From: Phytophthora sp. 'mugwort'
Lineage: Eukaryota > Oomycota > Peronosporomycetes > Peronosporales > Peronosporaceae
Length of the DNA stretch: 64,000 nucleotides
Reading direction: 5' to 3'
Assembly (NCBI GenBank): GCA_033558025.1
Contig: JAUCEF010000004.1
Span: 2,108,001 to 2,172,000 of the forward strand
The notes below the pieces were generated by a model. It worked only from the letters and a program-made list of their open reading frames with translations. It was not told the origin of the DNA and searched no databases. How positions within the stretch are numbered: the first letter of the stretch is position 1; each line of letters starts with the position of its first letter. Position numbers and translations under genes: made by a program. Below are positions 59,890-64,000 of this stretch, one piece after another.

Positions 59890-61420
59890 CCTTGTAATAT
59901 TCCTTATTGCAGGCCTATCATGGTGGTTTCGCCCGGGTTGCCTTCACTTTTTTGTCATCGTGGTCGACAAGGTCGAAAAAACACACCGCGCGCTATCTCG
60001 CTGGAGAAATCAACAAAGTCATACAAGAAATTGAGGGCGAGACCACTGCACTAGTGGTTGGTATTGTCGCCGACAATGCAAAAACCATGAGAAGCGCGCC
60101 GAGTCAAGTCCAGAGTAGGCACCCGATCGTGATTAGTGGTGGATGCTCGGCGCATGCTTTGAATTTACTGATCAAGATACTGGCCGGTTCCCTGCCGTAA
60201 AGGTGTCATATCAAGAGCCGTGGCTGTCACTCGCTTTGTACGGGATCATCTAGCACTTTATGACGAGTTCAAGCAACTGCAGCAAGGTGTACGAGACGCG
60301 GGTTCCAGGTCCAGAAATCTGGTATTGTCTATTCCAACGCGCTGGTATTCTGTGCATGCTTGCTTACGAAATGCGCTGAACAGCAGAGAGATACCAGAGA
60401 AACTCTTCTTGAATCCAGGTTACGATCAATTCATGGACCGCTATCGTGGAATGCGCCAAATCGGGAAAAAAACTCTGTTATGTAACCGAGTTGATTCGGG
60501 ACGATGTCTTCTGGAGCAGCTTAAGAACTATAGTTCGGCTATTTGATCCCATTATCGAGGCCCTGCGGGCTCTGGGGACGGACAATGAATTCGTTTCATG
60601 GATTTATAGATGGTTTAGGTGGCTGCGGTATCACACCGTGTATGGTGTGACGTCCCCGGACCCGGAGCCGGTAGTTTTTGAGTGGAGAATGCATCGGACG
60701 AGAGTGACTTGGAAGAGAGCGACTCGGCGCAACAGCAAGCTCTCGCTGATATTGGTGCTCTCAGTGATGCAGCTGCAATTATGTCGTCAGCTACTCCTAC
60801 TGACTGCCAAAGTGTCGTTGATGATGACTTGCAAGATGATGGTACATACAAAACTGCCGCAGCCGTTCCTCTGGCTCTTCTCCAAAACGTTTTCGCGAGA
60901 ATATCCAGAAACGGTGGAGATATGTCCACACAAACGCAATGGTGGTAGCGTTCATGCTGGACCCATCGATAAATATCGACGATTATGTGGGTTCTGATGA
61001 CGATCAAGTAGACGATCACGCTTGCAAACTGGCCGAGCGATGTGGATTGATATCCTCTACAGGTGTTAACTGCTGAGATTCTCAAGTTCAAATGTACGAA
61101 ACGGAGGGGTGGTGAAGCTCTACGAGAAAAGTATGCCGAATCAAGCCCACGCGACTACTGGGGCGCACAAAGTGAGACGAAATATCCTCTCCTGAAGAAG
61201 CTAGCTGACATCGGTATTCGCCACCCCGACTTCTTGAGCAGCAAGCGAGAGGGCTTGGAGTATCTTCGATCATATTCACTCAAAGCGGAGAAACCGACTG
61301 TCCGTGGAAAGGGTTGAAATGCTTGCATATGTCTACATCAATTACGGCACACTTAAGAACGATGACATTGATCTTGCACGTCATCAGTCGTGCCCTGACA
61401 GTGTAGATACAGAAGATTAA
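59890..61420 (+). pseudogene. hAT-family transposase relic
   Basis: Successive frames give HTARYLAGEINKVIQEIEGE and VVGIVADNAKTMRSA (DUF659-like core with the second Asp), HPIVISGGCSAHALNLLIK, FVRDHLALYDEFKQLQQGVR with IPTRWYSVHACLRNAL, LFDPIIEALRALGTDN, VAFMLDPSINIDDYVGSDDD, and the C-terminal dimerisation part EKYAESSPRDYWGAQSETKY ending SVERVEMLAYVYINYGTLKN then DDIDLARHQ, with a TAA at 61418-61420. At least five frame changes or stops. The N-terminal BED finger is missing. No terminal repeats or 8-bp duplications found. Confidence 0.75.
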
Positions 61421-62637
61421 ACATGCATAGAACAGCATGACACAACTGCCTCGGTCTGACTGGCATCTTCTCAAAGCGATAATGGAAATCGTGTGCGTGT
61501 TGTGTATCGCGTCCAGCGTTCAGGGGCGACACCACATCCACCGCAACGTGTAATCGGTCCTCCAAAATGAGCTGTATCACGCCAAATACAGCAGAGTGAA
61601 GCACAGTAAGAACCACCATTTCAAGCACAAATTATACCACAGCTTGTAGTCCATGCAGAGCGTCACCTTCTGGTCCACCAAGTTGCACGCCGCCTCAAAG
61701 ACTCTTAGCATCAGTTTTTTTTTATCGTGCAGGAGTTTTCTTAGCGTTCCTGGTCGATCAGGGTTGTCTGGGTAATGAGACCCCTGGCTAAGGATACGTT
61801 GTATCGCGTCATATTGCTGCTATACAATAACAAACTAAGCTCATTAGCACACCTGACATTGCACTTCATACTTCGTCCTCAGCAAGCACACCTGCTAAGT
61901 CTCCTGATCCACGCCCCAAAACCCCGTGAAGGCTAGGATTCCCAACTGGTACTGGCTCGGATGAACGCTGAGATGAACTTGTACTGGGTCTGCACTATAG
62001 GTAAAAGAAGACACAAAACAACACACAACCAGTTAGTGTTCGACGCCGATAGAGGATGTTTACAGGGGTCAGCAGCTCCGTAGCCGGTAGCGGATTTCGA
62101 ACACAGGCGCACCTTGGCTGCCCCTGAAGTGGTCCATGATACAGTGTATTGTCGATCACGGAGACGTTGACAGTGATGAGCTCCTTGGTCAGGTACGAGT
62201 ACATGCGGTAGTTCTCGTCCTACCTGGAGTCCAGATAGAATCCCTCCCCCGTACCGAAGGCTCAGTTGCCCTCATTCCCCGGTGCGCTCTCGCCGGGTGG
62301 ATGCGTGTACATGGTGACAACGGTGCCGCCTCTGTTGCAAACACATTCAGCGCCCCGGTCGTCTCAAAGACCACCCGCTTGGTATTGCTCGTGGGCCAAG
62401 TAGAAGATCATAATCAGCTTGTTGTGGTGGCGGCACTAATGCGCTCAATGACGTGTCTGCTTCACGAGCTGCGTGGTGGACAACGTGAGGCGCCCTCACG
62501 GTTTGATCTTGAAAGGAGCCGTCCAAAAGTGTCCAAAAGTCGGCACCTGTTATCGAGAATATTATGTCTGTTAGTTTTGAACATTTTTTGTATTTTGAGC
62601 GGAATTTCGGGCGTGTGCTGGAAGTGTTTTGGACAAT
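61421..62637. other. Repeat-derived stretch without identifiable genes
   Basis: Several 60-200 codon ORFs on both strands (for example 62136-62738 plus and 61353-61628 minus) but none with motifs I can support. Around 62520-62545 and 62625-62660 GTCCAAAA/TTTTGGAC motifs recur in opposite orientation, possibly remains of a small inverted-repeat element. Confidence 0.35.
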
Positions 62638-62802
62638 TTAGAAGTCGTCCAAAACCATCCCTGTATGCGTATGTTTGCCTTCAAGCCAGCGTCGAAAGTT
62701 ATTTTTGTGACCTTGCCAACACCATGACAATTTGTTAATAGCTGAACCAATATAGCATAGGTCACTTTCAAGATGAATGATTCTGTAGACTCGGCCGATC
62801 AT
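62638..62802 (-). pseudogene. GIY-YIG nuclease domain fragment
   Basis: The frame reads MIGRVYRIIHLESDLCYIGS followed by AINKLSWCWQGHKNNFRRWL and HTGMVLDDF. G-x-V-Y-(x10)-C-Y-I-G-S is the GIY-YIG motif spacing, and the following W..H...F..W fits the first helix and its charged residue. Only about 54 residues remain; the usual catalytic Glu region is missing. Such domains occur in homing endonucleases, Penelope-like elements and Polinton-like viruses. Here it lies 3 kb right of the virus relic and may belong to it. Confidence 0.55.
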
Positions 62803-62976
62803 TTTATTTCTCAAATTGGATTTCCAGTATTTATAGCTTCTATACTGATGTATATACTTATCGGAAATAAAAATAATGCAAAGTTCCGAGGTTCCAGAAA
62901 CGGGTTCCAAAACGATGTCAGGTAACATCACCGAAGTTCGTGCAATTGAACAGCTCAGGACCACCGAAGAATCCAT

Positions 62977-63717
62977 GTCTGCTGTTGTGATTCGGCGGCA
63001 GTGAAAACATGATAAAAATGGCGTCTTGTTTTACTTGCATATTACATCACAGATTCACGAGTTGCAAGAATCGCTTGAAACTTGGACAGTAGTCAGATCT
63101 AATCGCATACAAATTTCCTGTGAGTCTCGGTGGCTGTCGATACCTCTGCACGTTGCTATCCCACGCGGTCGTCGCTTACCTGCTTGGATAAGACTCACAA
63201 AATAACCTCAGTTGAGTTCGGAACCCGGTACTAGAGTTGCTGTGGTGCTTTAATTCTGTAGTGAATTGAAACTAATTGGCGAATGGTGGATGCCGAATTC
63301 GGAACCAACTTTAATATCTAGAAGGGTTGTGGTTAAGTCGTCATCTGCTGCGGGGTTCCGAGGTTCCTCAGTTTTATATAGATTTATATGAAAATTTATG
63401 TAGGGGTATAAAAGAGAAAGAAGAGATAGAGAGACAGTGTTGGTTCTTTTTTTGCGAACATAGGAACTTAGTCCCGCATTGTGTATGTGCAGAGCTGTCA
63501 ACGTTTCGCATAAACCTCTAAACCTTGTAAACGTTTGCACAAAACCTTAACTCCTGCAGCTAAGTTTAGATGTGGACCACCTAAATTTGAGATGGTCGCT
63601 CGGCGAACAGCACGGCGCTCATGTGAAGGTGCAGTGGTGAAGCTTCATCTATGAGCTTAAACTACAACAGGAGCGGGCGGACAAGCATAAGAACTGGGCC
63701 AGGGGCACTAGTAACTC
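62977..63717. other. Intergenic or repeat sequence without recognisable genes
   Basis: No ORF with protein-like features. A small tandem-like AAACGTTT/AACGTTTCG motif and two CCTTAACT/ACCTCTAAACC stretches occur near 63498-63555. Nothing else seen. Confidence 0.4.
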
Positions 63718-64000
63718 ATGGAGAAGCGGAAAATAATAAACACAGCAGCACCGCAGCCCAACCAGGAAGACCAAGAGCTCGGATCTGCACGGACTAGCAA
63801 CGCGCAAGCTGGTAAGGTGCATGCAAGCAACAGAATGTTATATTATGAGCTTGTAAGCATCCTAGTGCTACGTGATTTGGTGATTCGCGAGGAGAAGTGC
63901 TGTACGTTCTCCGCTGCTTGCGCGTGCGCGTGGACCGTGCTCGACTACTTGCTAGCGGACTTGATGTCGGAGTTCATAGAGGCGTTGACGGCGGCAGACT
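63718..64000 (+). CDS. Partial ORF running off the right edge
   Basis: An ATG at 63718 opens a frame of at least 94 codons that reaches the end of the window without a stop: EKRKIINTAAPQPNQEDQEL, then NRMLYYELVSILVLRDLVIR, EEKCCTFSAACACAWTVLDY and LLADLMSEFIEALTAAD. The second half is amphipathic and protein-like; the first is polar and disordered. I do not recognise it. It may be a repeat-borne hypothetical gene or a host gene whose body lies outside. Confidence 0.4.
   Translation, partial: MEKRKIINTAAPQPNQEDQELGSARTSNAQAGKVHASNRMLYYELVSILVLRDLVIREEKCCTFSAACACAWTVLDYLLADLMSEFIEALTAAD

Noticed and set aside
62136..62738. 200-codon plus-strand ORF
   Set aside because: No motif, and the opposite strand looks at least as protein-like; it crosses the GIY-YIG fragment antisense.
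1..64000. tRNA, rRNA and CRISPR arrays
   Set aside because: I looked for cloverleaf-like segments, rRNA cores and regularly spaced short repeats and saw none; the only tRNA-related sequence is the primer-binding site at 4962.

Overview
The window looks like nuclear DNA of an oomycete, most likely a Phytophthora or close relative. The protein-coding genes are eukaryotic and closely packed. They carry short GT-AG introns (about 65-130 bp). One receptor-like gene has one leucine-rich repeat per exon. The repeats are of kinds abundant in Phytophthora: Ty3/Gypsy chromoviruses, C48 (Ulp1-like) protease remnants, piggyBac, pogo-like and hAT elements, and Polinton-like virus relics. No organism name can be read from the sequence itself.

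Layout. 0-23.9 kb is a repeat-rich block. A decayed Ulp1-like protease gene lies at 0.2-1.5 kb. A minus-strand Gypsy element (RT, protease and gag at 2.0-4.2 kb) is split by a second, plus-strand Gypsy element of about 17.9 kb (4242-22147); the 5' part of the split gag reappears at 22.1-22.8 kb. The large element has LTRs, a primer-binding site, decayed gag-protease-RT-RNase H-integrase-chromodomain coding, and an extra 4.2 kb region with antisense coding character. It has itself been invaded twice: by a 1.5 kb AT-rich block with Polinton-like virus genes at 11.3-12.8 kb, flanked by a 55-bp direct duplication, and by a piggyBac-type element inside its 3' LTR.

23.9-50.25 kb is a gene-dense housekeeping island: Fes1/HspBP1, TAM41, an LRR receptor-like protein, Sec61 beta, DNA polymerase V/MYBBP1A, Nup50, a membrane LRR protein, SCO1, NAA25, WDR59, a Fyv7/CCDC59-like rRNA-processing factor, mitochondrial acyl carrier protein, a coiled-coil protein, prefoldin 2, ribosomal protein S21 and Tim13. 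Several are mitochondrial (TAM41, SCO1, ACP, Tim13) or proteostasis and translation factors (Fes1, Sec61 beta, prefoldin, S21, NAA25). Neighbours often share short divergent or convergent intergenic spaces.

50.3-64 kb is a second repeat block. A 4.08 kb pogo-like transposon with 27-bp terminal inverted repeats and TA flanks (50461-54538) abuts a decayed Polinton-like virus. That virus remnant has a major capsid protein, an intact adenain-type cysteine protease ORF, a small protein resembling a family of large-virus genes, and other AT-rich ORFs to about 59.5 kb. A hAT transposase relic (59.9-61.4 kb), a GIY-YIG nuclease fragment (62.6-62.8 kb) and an ORF running off the right edge follow.

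The strongest candidates for something undescribed are the two apparently different Polinton-like virus relics in one window (one captured inside a retrotransposon), the antisense coding region of the giant Gypsy element, and two near-perfect hairpins. All family assignments were made by eye from motifs; no database search was run.
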